Positions 45,522 through 52,970 of a DNA stretch of 64,000 nt are shown here, one piece after another (the stretch's first letter is position 1; each line of letters starts with the position of its first letter). The notes under the pieces were generated by a model, which was given only the letters and a program-made list of their open reading frames with translations, was not told the origin of the DNA and ran no database searches. Both the position numbers and the translations under genes were made by a program. This DNA is from Mucilaginibacter sp. UR6-11 (lineage in GTDB: Bacteria; Bacteroidota; Bacteroidia; Sphingobacteriales; Sphingobacteriaceae). Location of the stretch: the NCBI RefSeq assembly GCF_020880695.1, contig NZ_JAJIWO010000001.1:186001-250000 (forward strand). The letters are read 5' to 3'.

Positions 45522-46628
45522 TTATTCCATCACTAAATGTCCCAAAGCTTCTTTGGTAAATGACCTCAGTTCGTTGTTACGTCCATCACGGATCTTCTGC
45601 ACCCAGAACGGATCTGCCAGGATCGGGCGGCCAACGGCTACCAGGTCAAAATCTCCGCGGTCCATGCGGCGTACCAGTTCCTCCAGCGAGCTGGGCTCGG
45701 AACTTTCGCCCCGGAACGAGCCAAAGAAATCGCCTGATAAGCCCACCGAACCGACGGTTATCGTGGCCTTACCACTCAGCTTTTTAGCCCAGCCGGCAAA
45801 GTTTAGATCCGAACCGTCAAACTCAGGTTCCCAGAAGCGGCGCTGCGAACAATGGAAAATATCGATGCCCGCATCAGCCAAGGGATTTAACCAGGCTTCC
45901 AGTTCCTGCGGGGTTTTAGCCAGCTTGTTATCATAGGCAGATGGCTTGAACTGGGACAGGCGGATGATCAACGCAAAATCTTCGCCAACCTGTTTACGCA
46001 CTTCTTTGATGACTTCCACCGCGAAACGGGTACGCTCCGGCAGGGTCTTGCCGCCATATTGATCGGTACGCTCATTGGTTCCTTCCCAAAAGAACTGGTC
46101 GATCAGGTAACCATGCGCGCCGTGGATCTCCACGCAATCAAAACCCATGCGTTTGGCATCAGCCGCAGCCCGGCCAAAAGCGGCAATGGTGTCAGCAATG
46201 TCCGATTCGGTCATGGTTTTCCCGTTGTTAAAACCGGGACGGTTCAAACCTGAAGGGCCTTCAAAGGGTACCGGTGGCAACCAGCCCGAATGATGGTTGT
46301 CCATCACGCCCATGTGCCAGATCTGCGGGCCCATGCTCCCCCCGGCGGCATGCACGCCGTCAATGACGTTCTGCCAGCCGGCCAAAGCTTGCTCGCCATG
46401 GAAATGCGGAATGTTTGCATCGTTTGAGGAGGACGGCCGGTTGATCACTGTTCCTTCGGACAGGATCAGCCCGACTTCGCCCTCGGCCCTTTTGCGATAA
46501 TAGGCAGCCACGTCGGCAGTGGGTATGGCATTTGGTGAAAAAGAACGGGTCATGGGCGCCATGACGATGCGGTTTTTGATATGTAAGGATTTCAGCGCGA
46601 ACGGCTGGAATAAGCTAGTTGTATTCAT
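45522..46628 (-). CDS. Old yellow enzyme-type alkene reductase
   Basis: The protein has 368 residues of the NemA/OYE type: FQPFALKSLHIKNRIVMAPMTRSF at the start, the HGAHGYLIDQFFWEGTNERTDQYGG active-site region with the His pair, and an FMN-phosphate site VAVGRPILADPFW. It reduces activated C=C bonds in electrophiles with NADPH. It follows the ArsR-type gene by 15 bp. Confidence 0.94.
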   Translation of the reverse strand: MNTTSLFQPFALKSLHIKNRIVMAPMTRSFSPNAIPTADVAAYYRKRAEGEVGLILSEGTVINRPSSSNDANIPHFHGEQALAGWQNVIDGVHAAGGSMGPQIWHMGVMDNHHSGWLPPVPFEGPSGLNRPGFNNGKTMTESDIADTIAAFGRAAADAKRMGFDCVEIHGAHGYLIDQFFWEGTNERTDQYGGKTLPERTRFAVEVIKEVRKQVGEDFALIIRLSQFKPSAYDNKLAKTPQELEAWLNPLADAGIDIFHCSQRRFWEPEFDGSDLNFAGWAKKLSGKATITVGSVGLSGDFFGSFRGESSEPSSLEELVRRMDRGDFDLVAVGRPILADPFWVQKIRDGRNNELRSFTKEALGHLVME

Positions 46629-46643
46629 AAAATAAATATTTTG

Positions 46644-46946
46644 TTAAACGTCAGAAAGGATTAGTTTGGAGAGTTGTTCGAATGCGGCCTCGTTGCGTTT
46701 GTAATAGGTCCATTGCCCCTTACGGGTAGACTGCACCAGGCCGGCGCGCTGCAGTATAGCCAGGTATTCAGAAACGGTGGATTGGGTTAACCCGCTCTTC
46801 AGCTGGATCTGTCCGACACAAACCCCATCTTCGAAACCTGCATGCTCCGCCTGTCCAGGAAAACTGGTTTCCGGCTCTTTGAGCCAGGCCAGTATCTGCA
46901 GCCGGGTCTTATTGGAAAGCGCTTTGAATAATTCTACCTGATCCAT
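46644..46946 (-). CDS. ArsR-family transcriptional regulator
   Basis: The protein has 100 residues from the ATG at 46946 (MDQVELFKALSNKTRLQILAWL); a longer frame to 46982 is unlikely. The winged helix is carried by GLTQSTVSEYLAILQRAGLVQSTRKGQWTYYKRNE. A Cys in GVCVGQIQ could be a redox or metal sensor. A 22-bp palindrome lies just upstream. It probably represses its own operon with the two flavin enzymes and is released by a reactive compound. Confidence 0.92.
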   Translation of the reverse strand: MDQVELFKALSNKTRLQILAWLKEPETSFPGQAEHAGFEDGVCVGQIQLKSGLTQSTVSEYLAILQRAGLVQSTRKGQWTYYKRNEAAFEQLSKLILSDV

Positions 46947-46956
46947 TGCACAAAGA

Positions 46957-46978
46957 TATATCGGAATTTCCCGATATA
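46957..46978. promoter_or_regulatory. ArsR-type operator (TATATCGG-N6-CCGATATA)
   Basis: Perfect 8-bp arms around a 6-bp spacer, starting 11 bp before the ArsR-family start codon. A TATCTTTG on the minus strand (46958-46951) overlaps its edge and fits a -7 element with a TTG 21 nt upstream, so binding would block transcription. That promoter would leave almost no leader. Confidence 0.7.
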
Positions 46979-47056
46979 CCAATCAAATCATCAGAAATGA
47001 CATTCTACTGATCAGTGATGCGAAGCCGCTGCGCCGGCGCTCAATTTGCGGCCCCG

Positions 47057-47434
47057 TCAAATTATTTGTTTAGCTAAAATGTTCTTCACGCTCCATTCTG
47101 ACATCAGTTCCATAATATCCCGTAGCGATTCCCCCTTTTTACTCAATGAGTATTCAACACGTGGCGGGACCTCCGGATATGCTTTGCGAACAATAATACC
47201 TTCCGCTTCCAATTCTTTTAACTGACGTGATAGAACTTTAAGTGCAATGTTAGGCATCATCTTTCCAAGTTCGCCAAATCGCATCGGCCCTTTAAGCAGG
47301 ATCCAGATAATAGGCGGTTTCCATTTGCCGCCGATTACGTCAATGGTAGCAGTTATCGGGCATTCTTCCGGGCCGTGCGTTTTTATTTCAACCTTTTTTT
47401 CCGTCATTATCTGATTTGCGCCCATATTAGACAT
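47057..47434 (-). CDS. HxlR-family transcriptional regulator
   Basis: The protein has 125 residues from the ATG at 47434; a GTG at 47443 and an ATG at 47407 are other choices. The winged helix follows the HxlR pattern: CPITATIDVIGGKWKPPIIWIL, PNIALKVLSRQLKELEAEGIIVRKAYPEVPPRVEYSLSKKG. The Cys in EECPIT is at the place that senses electrophiles in HypR/YodB-type members. It is divergent from the SDR gene at 47519, with a shared palindrome between them. Confidence 0.92.
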   Translation of the reverse strand: MSNMGANQIMTEKKVEIKTHGPEECPITATIDVIGGKWKPPIIWILLKGPMRFGELGKMMPNIALKVLSRQLKELEAEGIIVRKAYPEVPPRVEYSLSKKGESLRDIMELMSEWSVKNILAKQII

Positions 47435-47441
47435 AATTGAC

Positions 47442-47471
47442 ACTACTTGACATTTGGGTAACTACTTGACA
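47442..47471. repeat. Direct repeat ACTACTTGACA (two copies, 19 bp apart)
   Basis: Exact 11-bp copies at 47442-47452 and 47461-47471. The second overlaps the left arm of the HxlR-type palindrome. The left copy lies at or before the regulator start and could be an additional binding half-site. Confidence 0.6.
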
Positions 47472-47500
47472 AAAGTATAGTATTGCTATAGTTTTGTCAA
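47466..47500. promoter_or_regulatory. HxlR-type operator holding two overlapping divergent promoters
   Basis: Arms TTGACAAAAGTATAG (47466-47480) and CTATAGTTTTGTCAA (47486-47500) match at 14 of 15 positions around 5 bp. Each arm supplies TTG for one strand and TAnnTTTG for the other: plus-strand TTG 47466-47468, TAGTTTTG 47489-47496; minus-strand TTG 47500-47498, TACTTTTG 47477-47470, both with 20-nt spacing. A bound repressor would close both promoters. Confidence 0.75.
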
Positions 47501-47518
47501 ATAAATAATTCTTTGAAA

Positions 47519-48121
47519 ATGAAAATTATCATCATCGGTGCAACCGGCACCATAGGAAAACACGTAACGGCAGCGTTAGCACAAGATCACGAAATAATAA
47601 AGGCCGGGTCCAAAAGCGGAGACTTTAATGTCGATATATCTTCCGTTGAGTCAATTGAAGCTTTTTATAAACAGGTTGGCAAATTTGATTCGTTGGTTTG
47701 TGTCAGCGGTGATGGCCATTTCGGGCCATTAGGCAGTATGAAAGAGGCGCATTTCAGGGTTGGCATTAACAGTAAGTTGATGGGACAGGTTAACCTGGTG
47801 CTGATCGGTCAGCATTATATCAATCATAAAGGTTCTTTTACCCTGACATCCGGATCCTTAGCTGAAGATCCAATCATCCTGGGAACTAATTTAAGCGCGA
47901 TGAACGGCGCCATCAATGGTTTTGTACGCGGAGCCGCAGTTGAACTTGAAAATGCGTTGCGCATTAATGCCGTAGCGCCGGATGTAGTTGAAGAATCTCC
48001 TATCTATTTCCCGTACTTTCCCAGGCATATTCCGGTCACTATGAATAGCGTAACCCAAGCCTACTTAAGGAGCGTTCTGGGCGGACAAACGGGCCAGGTT
48101 TATAAGGTTTCTAATCACTAA
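47519..48121 (+). CDS. Short-chain dehydrogenase-like protein, divergent from HxlR regulator
   Basis: The protein has 200 residues from the ATG at 47519. It has the SDR cofactor motif IIGATGTIGKHV and LTSGS at the Ser place, but the YxxxK position reads NLSAMNGAINGF, so the catalytic Tyr is absent. Short SDRs of this subfamily share that change. It probably binds NAD(P), and its reaction is unknown. It is followed 11 bp downstream by an NTF2-like gene. Confidence 0.88.
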   Translation: MKIIIIGATGTIGKHVTAALAQDHEIIKAGSKSGDFNVDISSVESIEAFYKQVGKFDSLVCVSGDGHFGPLGSMKEAHFRVGINSKLMGQVNLVLIGQHYINHKGSFTLTSGSLAEDPIILGTNLSAMNGAINGFVRGAAVELENALRINAVAPDVVEESPIYFPYFPRHIPVTMNSVTQAYLRSVLGGQTGQVYKVSNH

Positions 48122-48132
48122 CTACCGAAAAA

Positions 48133-48456
48133 ATGAATTACGATAAAATTACTAATGAAACCGTCCGGTCTGCCTTCATCGCCTGGAACAACAGGGATCG
48201 CACAAGCTTTCTGAACCTAATCTCAGAAGATACCAAATTTGTACACAATGGCAAAGAAGAGAGCATCGTCGACTTTTCGGACCATTTTTTCTTCGGGCCG
48301 GTAAATGCTGTTTTTACGGCGATTCACCGTACAGAAAACAGCGGACAGTCGGTATTTGCAAGCCTGGTATCCGAAGAAACCGGAACAGTTGAAATCCTGA
48401 TGCGCTTTGAAGTTGTTGACGGACTGATCAAAACCCTTGACGCCGGACGGCCTTAA
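48133..48456 (+). CDS. NTF2/SnoaL-like protein
   Basis: The protein has 107 residues with the SnoaL-like layout: helices in RSAFIAWNNRDRTSFLNLISEDTKFVHNGKEESI and a beta-sheet ending EILMRFEVVDGLIKTLDAGRP. Such proteins are small binding domains or isomerase-type enzymes. It lies 11 bp after the SDR and is part of its operon. Confidence 0.8.
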   Translation: MNYDKITNETVRSAFIAWNNRDRTSFLNLISEDTKFVHNGKEESIVDFSDHFFFGPVNAVFTAIHRTENSGQSVFASLVSEETGTVEILMRFEVVDGLIKTLDAGRP

Positions 48457-48493
48457 TTAAACCATGTTTCTTGGAGCTTCTATTCCCTGCTTT

Positions 48494-48524
48494 AATAACA
48501 ACATCTAAGTCAGATGTTGTTATT
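48494..48524. terminator. Hairpin terminator between convergent genes
   Basis: A perfect 13-bp stem (48494-48506 with 48512-48524) around a 5-nt loop lies between the NTF2-like stop and the stop of the second HxlR gene. The T tracts are short, so strength is uncertain, but the place suits a bidirectional terminator. Confidence 0.65.
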
Positions 48525-48527
48525 TGT

Positions 48528-48905
48528 TTAGGATTGTCTGCGCATACTTTGCTTTATTTTTTCCCGATGCTGTTCGCCCCAGGCGCTCAGTTCGCCTAAG
48601 ACATTTTTTAAAGTGCGGCTATAGCCCGTCGCTTCATAAACAATAGTCACCGGGGTGGTAGGGTAAACCTTGCGTGTGATAAAATCATTCAATTCCAGGT
48701 CCTTGAGCTCTTTAGCTAAGACCTTGGCGGATATGCCGCTCAGTTCGTGCTGGATCTCGTTAAAACGTTTTGACGATTGTACCAACGAAAGAATCAGCGG
48801 CAGTTTCCATTTGCCGTTCAGGACATAGAGCGCGTCGAGGACGTTTTTTAGCGAGTTAGCACATTCGACCTTATTTGGAAGGGGCTCATTTTTAATGACT
48901 TTCAT
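48528..48905 (-). CDS. HxlR-family transcriptional regulator (second)
   Basis: The protein has 125 residues from the ATG at 48905; a GTG at 48923 lies inside the operator. The HxlR pattern is clear (NVLDALYVLNGKWKLPLILSL, SGISAKVLAKELKDLELNDFITRKVYPTTPVTIVYEATGYSRTL). A Cys in ECANSL precedes the domain, as in electrophile-sensing members. It is divergent from the azoreductase-like gene. Confidence 0.92.
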   Translation of the reverse strand: MKVIKNEPLPNKVECANSLKNVLDALYVLNGKWKLPLILSLVQSSKRFNEIQHELSGISAKVLAKELKDLELNDFITRKVYPTTPVTIVYEATGYSRTLKNVLGELSAWGEQHREKIKQSMRRQS

Positions 48906-48911
48906 AAAGGC

Positions 48912-48949
48912 AAAGGTAAGCACTTACCCGGATGTAAGCGCTTACCTTT
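48912..48949. promoter_or_regulatory. Double palindromic operator of the second HxlR regulator
   Basis: Arms AAAGGTAAGCACTTAC (48912-48927) and GTAAGCGCTTACCTTT (48934-48949) match at 15 of 16 positions. Each half also contains a 12-bp palindrome (GTAAGCGCTTAC perfect; GTAAGCACTTAC near-perfect), 18 bp apart. This suits two dimers side by side. It lies between the regulator start and the azoreductase-like gene. Confidence 0.75.
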
Positions 48950-48996
48950 AGGTAACTACTCACTTTTTGCCAGTCGGTAACTTTAGTTTTGCCGGT

Positions 48997-49584
48997 ATGA
49001 AAAACATACTTTATATAAAGTCAAGCCTACAGGGCGAAGCGTCCTATAGCACGAAGCTGGGCAATGCCATTATTGAGAAGATTCAACTCAAATACCCTGG
49101 CAGCATCGTAGATGAGCTGGACCTGGTCAGCGCCGATATTCCGCATTTGAAACCTGAAGTATTACGTGCGATGTTTGCGCCCGAACCCGACCAGGCAGCC
49201 ATTAGCCTTTCGGATACTTTAGTTAAACAATTATTTGCTGCCGATATCATTGTAATTGGTGCGCCGCTGATCAACTTTACCATCCACAGCGCGCTCAAAG
49301 CCTGGATTGATCATATTACCCGCGCCGGGGTCACTTTCGGGTATGGTGAAAACGGTCCTATAGGAAAAGTCACCGGAAAAAAGGTTTATATTGCCATGTC
49401 CTCCGGCGGAGTGTATTCCGAAGGTCCGGGTAAAACCAACGACTTTGTCGCACCTTACCTGAAAGCATTCCTCGGTTTTTTAGGCATGACGGACTTAACG
49501 GTGTTCCGTGCCGAAGGATTAAAAGTACCCGGCGTAAAAGAACAGGCAATGGAGAAAGCCGTGAACAGTATATTGATCGACTAA
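48997..49584 (+). CDS. azoR: FMN-dependent NADH-azoreductase-like quinone reductase
   Basis: The protein has 195 residues from the ATG at 48997; a TTG at 48967 would add ten. The flavodoxin-like layout of AzoR is seen: LYIKSSLQGEASYSTKLGNAII, APLINFTIHSALKAWIDHITRAGVTFGYGENGP, MSSGGVYSEGP. Family members reduce quinones and azo compounds with NADH. It overlaps the next gene by one base and is probably controlled by the divergent HxlR protein. Confidence 0.9.
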   Translation: MKNILYIKSSLQGEASYSTKLGNAIIEKIQLKYPGSIVDELDLVSADIPHLKPEVLRAMFAPEPDQAAISLSDTLVKQLFAADIIVIGAPLINFTIHSALKAWIDHITRAGVTFGYGENGPIGKVTGKKVYIAMSSGGVYSEGPGKTNDFVAPYLKAFLGFLGMTDLTVFRAEGLKVPGVKEQAMEKAVNSILID

Positions 49585-50438
49585 TGGGAACATTAAATAG
49601 TTTTAAAAATTTCCTTGATACGCTTGCGGTGCAAAGTGTGCGGATGCCGGTATTATTTACCTCGCACGGCAGCCCGATGGATATCCCCCTGTCAAAAGAG
49701 GAGAAACCGTTTTGGAACAGTTTGTTTGCGTTGGGAAAGGATTTACGGCACAAGTACGAAATTAAGGCCGCTCTGGTTGTGTCGGCCCATTGGTGTACAC
49801 AGGGCACCTTTGTCAATATATCGCCACAGCAAACCCAAATCTACGACTATTATGGCTTTCCGGATGAATACTATCGGGTGAAGTATCAGGCAGCGGGTGC
49901 GCCGGATATCGCAAGGGAGATCAAAAGAATCGTTCCATCTGTAACCGAGACCCCCGAATGGGGGTTGGATCATGATGCCTGGCCAATGCTGAAGCATCTG
50001 TTCCCGGAGGCCGACATCCCGGTTTTTCAAATGAGCATCGACTATCATGCTGCGCCTGATTATCACTTTCAATTGGGCGGGCAACTAAAGTCGCTACGGG
50101 ATAAAGGGGTTTTGATTATAGGCAGCGGGTCGCTGATTCATAACTTACAATTAGTCAGGCAACGCTTCGCGAGCGGCGACATGACTCCTTTTGGCTGGGA
50201 AGCCGACTATGATCATTGGATCAAAAAAGAAATTGACCAGCGGAATTTTGATAGCGTCATTAATTACTACACCAGCCATACCTTAGGCAAACTAGCGGCA
50301 CCTACCCCGGATCATTTTATGCCGGTATTGTACAGCCTCGGCCTGATGGACAGCAAAGATGAGGTGAAACACTTTTATGAGGGTGCGGCCAAACTTCCGG
50401 CATTCAGCGAACGCAGCTTTATACTCGAAAGCTGCTAA
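49584..50438 (+). CDS. LigB-type (YgiD-like) extradiol dioxygenase-family protein
   Basis: The protein has 284 residues; the family fold begins at about residue 21 (MPVLFTSHGSPMDIPL). The metal ligands SHGSP, VVSAHW, WGLDHDAWPML and GSGSLIHNL are in the places seen in YgiD/4,5-DOPA-dioxygenase proteins. It may cleave catechols formed when quinones are reduced by the azoreductase-like partner, with which it overlaps by one base (TAATG). Confidence 0.88.
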   Translation: MGTLNSFKNFLDTLAVQSVRMPVLFTSHGSPMDIPLSKEEKPFWNSLFALGKDLRHKYEIKAALVVSAHWCTQGTFVNISPQQTQIYDYYGFPDEYYRVKYQAAGAPDIAREIKRIVPSVTETPEWGLDHDAWPMLKHLFPEADIPVFQMSIDYHAAPDYHFQLGGQLKSLRDKGVLIIGSGSLIHNLQLVRQRFASGDMTPFGWEADYDHWIKKEIDQRNFDSVINYYTSHTLGKLAAPTPDHFMPVLYSLGLMDSKDEVKHFYEGAAKLPAFSERSFILESC

Positions 50439-50515
50439 TTTTCCAGGTCTTTAAGTTCCGTTTCACCTTTACCTATACCGCTGCTTGCACCGGTAATTAA
50501 AATCGTATTTCTCAT
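50435..50515 (-). pseudogene. Truncated SDR remnant
   Basis: The frame starting at the ATG at 50515 reads MRNTILITGASSGIGKGE, the N-terminal cofactor motif of a classical SDR, then after only eight more residues (TELKDLEN) it ends. The remaining 220 or so residues are missing, so an internal deletion or rearrangement has removed the gene body. It is convergent with the dioxygenase-like gene. Confidence 0.7.
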
Positions 50516-50711
50516 GTTGCAATTATTTGATGATGTAAAGGTCAGCGGAAATGCAAAGCAGCAGATAACACAATTCCGGTAAATTGTATATTTATCACGG
50601 TTGGCAGACAGGCTAAAGAAATTCATTTCAGTTACAACTGTCCTTGATTTGGTTACAGTTGCATAAGATCAAATGCAGACTTTTGCTTCATAACAGTTAA
50701 TCAAAAATCTA

Positions 50712-51479
50712 ATGGAAAATCAAACAGCATCAGCAAATAAACCAATTGCATTAGTGACAGGTGCCAACCAGGGTGTGGGTAATGAAATAGCCAAAGCGCT
50801 CGCCGCTGACGGTTATGTTGTATATGTAGGTTCACGCAAACTCGAAAACGGGGAAAAGGCCGCAGCTGAGATTGGGCAAAATGCAAAAGCTATTCAGCTT
50901 GATGTTACCCAACAACAAACCATCAATGCAGCAATGGCGCGTATAGAAGGCGAATACGGCCGCCTTGACCTGCTGGTGAACAATGCCGGCATATCGCATG
51001 GCGGGACATCCCCCAAAAACCCGGAGGAACTGATGAGCACCGGGCGTGCCGTCAATGTGTCACTGGACGAAGTGCGCACCGTATGGGAAACCAATGTGTT
51101 CGGCGTTATAGCTGTTACACAGGCTGCTCTGCCTTTGCTGCGCAAATCATCGGCTGCACGCATCGTCAATGTATCAAGCGGCCTGGGTTCACTCACCTGG
51201 ATATCCGACCCGGCTTGCTGGGCCAGAGAGCATTTCGGCATTGTGTACGCGGCCTCTAAAACTGCACTTAACGCGGTTACGCTTGCTTTCGCCTTAGAGC
51301 TGAAAAAAGAAAACATCAAGGTAAACTCAACCAGTCCGGGCTATACAGCTACAGCACTTAATAATTTCCAGGGCACAGACAGCCTTGAAGTTGGGTCACG
51401 TGAGCCGGTACGTGTAGCCCTGGAAACTGATGGCCCCACGGGTGGATTCACAGGACCTGACGGCCCGATGCCCTGGTAA
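50712..51479 (+). CDS. Short-chain dehydrogenase/reductase (SDR)
   Basis: The protein has 255 residues of the classical type: TGANQGVGNEIAKAL, LDVTQQQ, NNAGISHGG, a Ser in VNVSSGLGSL and YxxxK in YAASKTALNAV. Its closest general type is the carbonyl-reductase-like group. An AraC-family gene follows 88 bp downstream on the same strand. Confidence 0.92.
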   Translation: MENQTASANKPIALVTGANQGVGNEIAKALAADGYVVYVGSRKLENGEKAAAEIGQNAKAIQLDVTQQQTINAAMARIEGEYGRLDLLVNNAGISHGGTSPKNPEELMSTGRAVNVSLDEVRTVWETNVFGVIAVTQAALPLLRKSSAARIVNVSSGLGSLTWISDPACWAREHFGIVYAASKTALNAVTLAFALELKKENIKVNSTSPGYTATALNNFQGTDSLEVGSREPVRVALETDGPTGGFTGPDGPMPW

Positions 51480-51567
51480 TACCGCTTAGCGTACTAAATA
51501 ACCATATTACAACTCAATTATGACCGGCAGCTGAAACAGTCTCCGGTCATATCTATTATCTTTCAGC

Positions 51568-52485
51568 ATGAAAAACGACAGGCCAAAGATTGTTAAACTC
51601 GAATCTATAACTGAGATACACCGTATGCTGGGTATACCGGGACCTGCTCATCCGTTAATCAGTTTGCTGGACACTAGGGAAGAACGGATTAACCTAAGCC
51701 GACTGCCGGTGAGCTATGTAACAACGCTTTACAAGATCTCCTTTATTAATAAGTTGGGTGGCAAATTCAGATATGGACAGGGCTATTACGATTTTGACGA
51801 AGGGAGCATGGTGTTTACGGCGCCTCATCAGTTAGTAGGCAGTACAGCAATTTACAAGGGAAACGAGGGCTTTTCGCTGATCTTCCATCAGGATTTCCTT
51901 CATGGTTATCCGCTTGCCTCAAAGATTAAACAGTATGGTTTTTTTTCCTACGCTTCAAATGAGGCCCTGCATCTTTCCGACCAGGAAAGGGCAACAATCT
52001 CCTCTGTTTTTACCATCATTCAGGAAGAATTGAACAGCCGGATAGACGATTTCAGCCACGATATAGTTATCGCACAGATCGAATTGCTATTGAGTTACGC
52101 CAAGCGCTTTTACAAACGGCAATTCCTGACCCGGCAAACTGTCACCAGCGATCTGCTGCAGCGACTGGAAGAACTGCTCAATACTTATTTCAATGAAGAC
52201 AAGCCGGCCAATCAGGGTTTACCTACCGTACAATACCTGGCAGAGCAGTTAAACTATACACCCAACTATTTAAGTGATATGCTGCGTTCGCTCACCGGAC
52301 TGAACGTACAGCAGCATATCCATGAAAAACTCATCGAGCGATCTAAAGAACTGCTTTCTACCACTTCCTTTACAATTAGTGAAATAGCTTACCAATTAGG
52401 TTTTGAACATTCACAGTCCTTTAGCAGGCTTTTTAAAACTAAGACCAGGCTTTCGCCTATGAAGTTTAAACAGGCTTTAAATTAA
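51568..52485 (+). CDS. AraC-family transcriptional regulator (paralogue 3 of 3)
   Basis: The protein has 305 residues and shares its plan with those at 11533 and 26633: HRMLGIPGPAHPLISL start, GGKFRYGQGYYDFDEGSMVF sensor, AKRFYKRQFLTRQ linker and the double helix-turn-helix ending FEHSQSFSRLFKTKTRLSPMKFKQ. It probably controls the SDR before it. Confidence 0.93.
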   Translation: MKNDRPKIVKLESITEIHRMLGIPGPAHPLISLLDTREERINLSRLPVSYVTTLYKISFINKLGGKFRYGQGYYDFDEGSMVFTAPHQLVGSTAIYKGNEGFSLIFHQDFLHGYPLASKIKQYGFFSYASNEALHLSDQERATISSVFTIIQEELNSRIDDFSHDIVIAQIELLLSYAKRFYKRQFLTRQTVTSDLLQRLEELLNTYFNEDKPANQGLPTVQYLAEQLNYTPNYLSDMLRSLTGLNVQQHIHEKLIERSKELLSTTSFTISEIAYQLGFEHSQSFSRLFKTKTRLSPMKFKQALN

Positions 52486-52970
52486 CCTTTAACTGGGCGA
52501 CAACACTATACTTATTGAATCTATTTAATAACTGAATTACTGGAGTAACAAACTTATGGATCGGACTTTTGTACTTGAAGAGTATTACGACATGCCGAGC
52601 GAAAAGGTGTGACAGGCATAAAGCTATAAAATCCTGGAGCAAGATCAAATAGCAAATCAAAACTCAGCGAGCCGATGATCTGTATTTTCTGAATTAAAGC
52701 CTGAGATTACCTGCGCTCCGCGGTACGCAACCGGGTGATTGATCACCCGGACAAGAATATTCCCTCTGGTTGAATCTATCTGCCTGCTTCATTAGAGTTT
52801 TGTTAGCGAATTCTATCACCACTTTTCCAGTTTTCAAAAGTTCATTCAAGTATCAACCGAGAGCATTTTCATATAAAAGCATTTAACAATTTCATAACCT
52901 AAATTTTCGATTAGTTAAAAATACGGCCTCTAAATTTAATATTTCAATCGAGGCTTATTAACTATTGTAA
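52486..52970. other. Intergenic region before the sugar-pathway operon, 485 bp
   Basis: No gene is supported. An 8-bp perfect stem (52731-52738 with 52743-52750) around TTGA forms a tight hairpin without a T tract. The last 100 bp before 52971 are AT-rich and should hold the operon promoter; no clear TAnnTTTG was seen. Confidence 0.5.

Noticed and set aside
52731..52750. A tight 8-bp hairpin after the third AraC gene.
   Set aside because: It has no T tract and lies 245 bp after the stop codon, so it is not called as a terminator; it is only noted in the intergenic entry.
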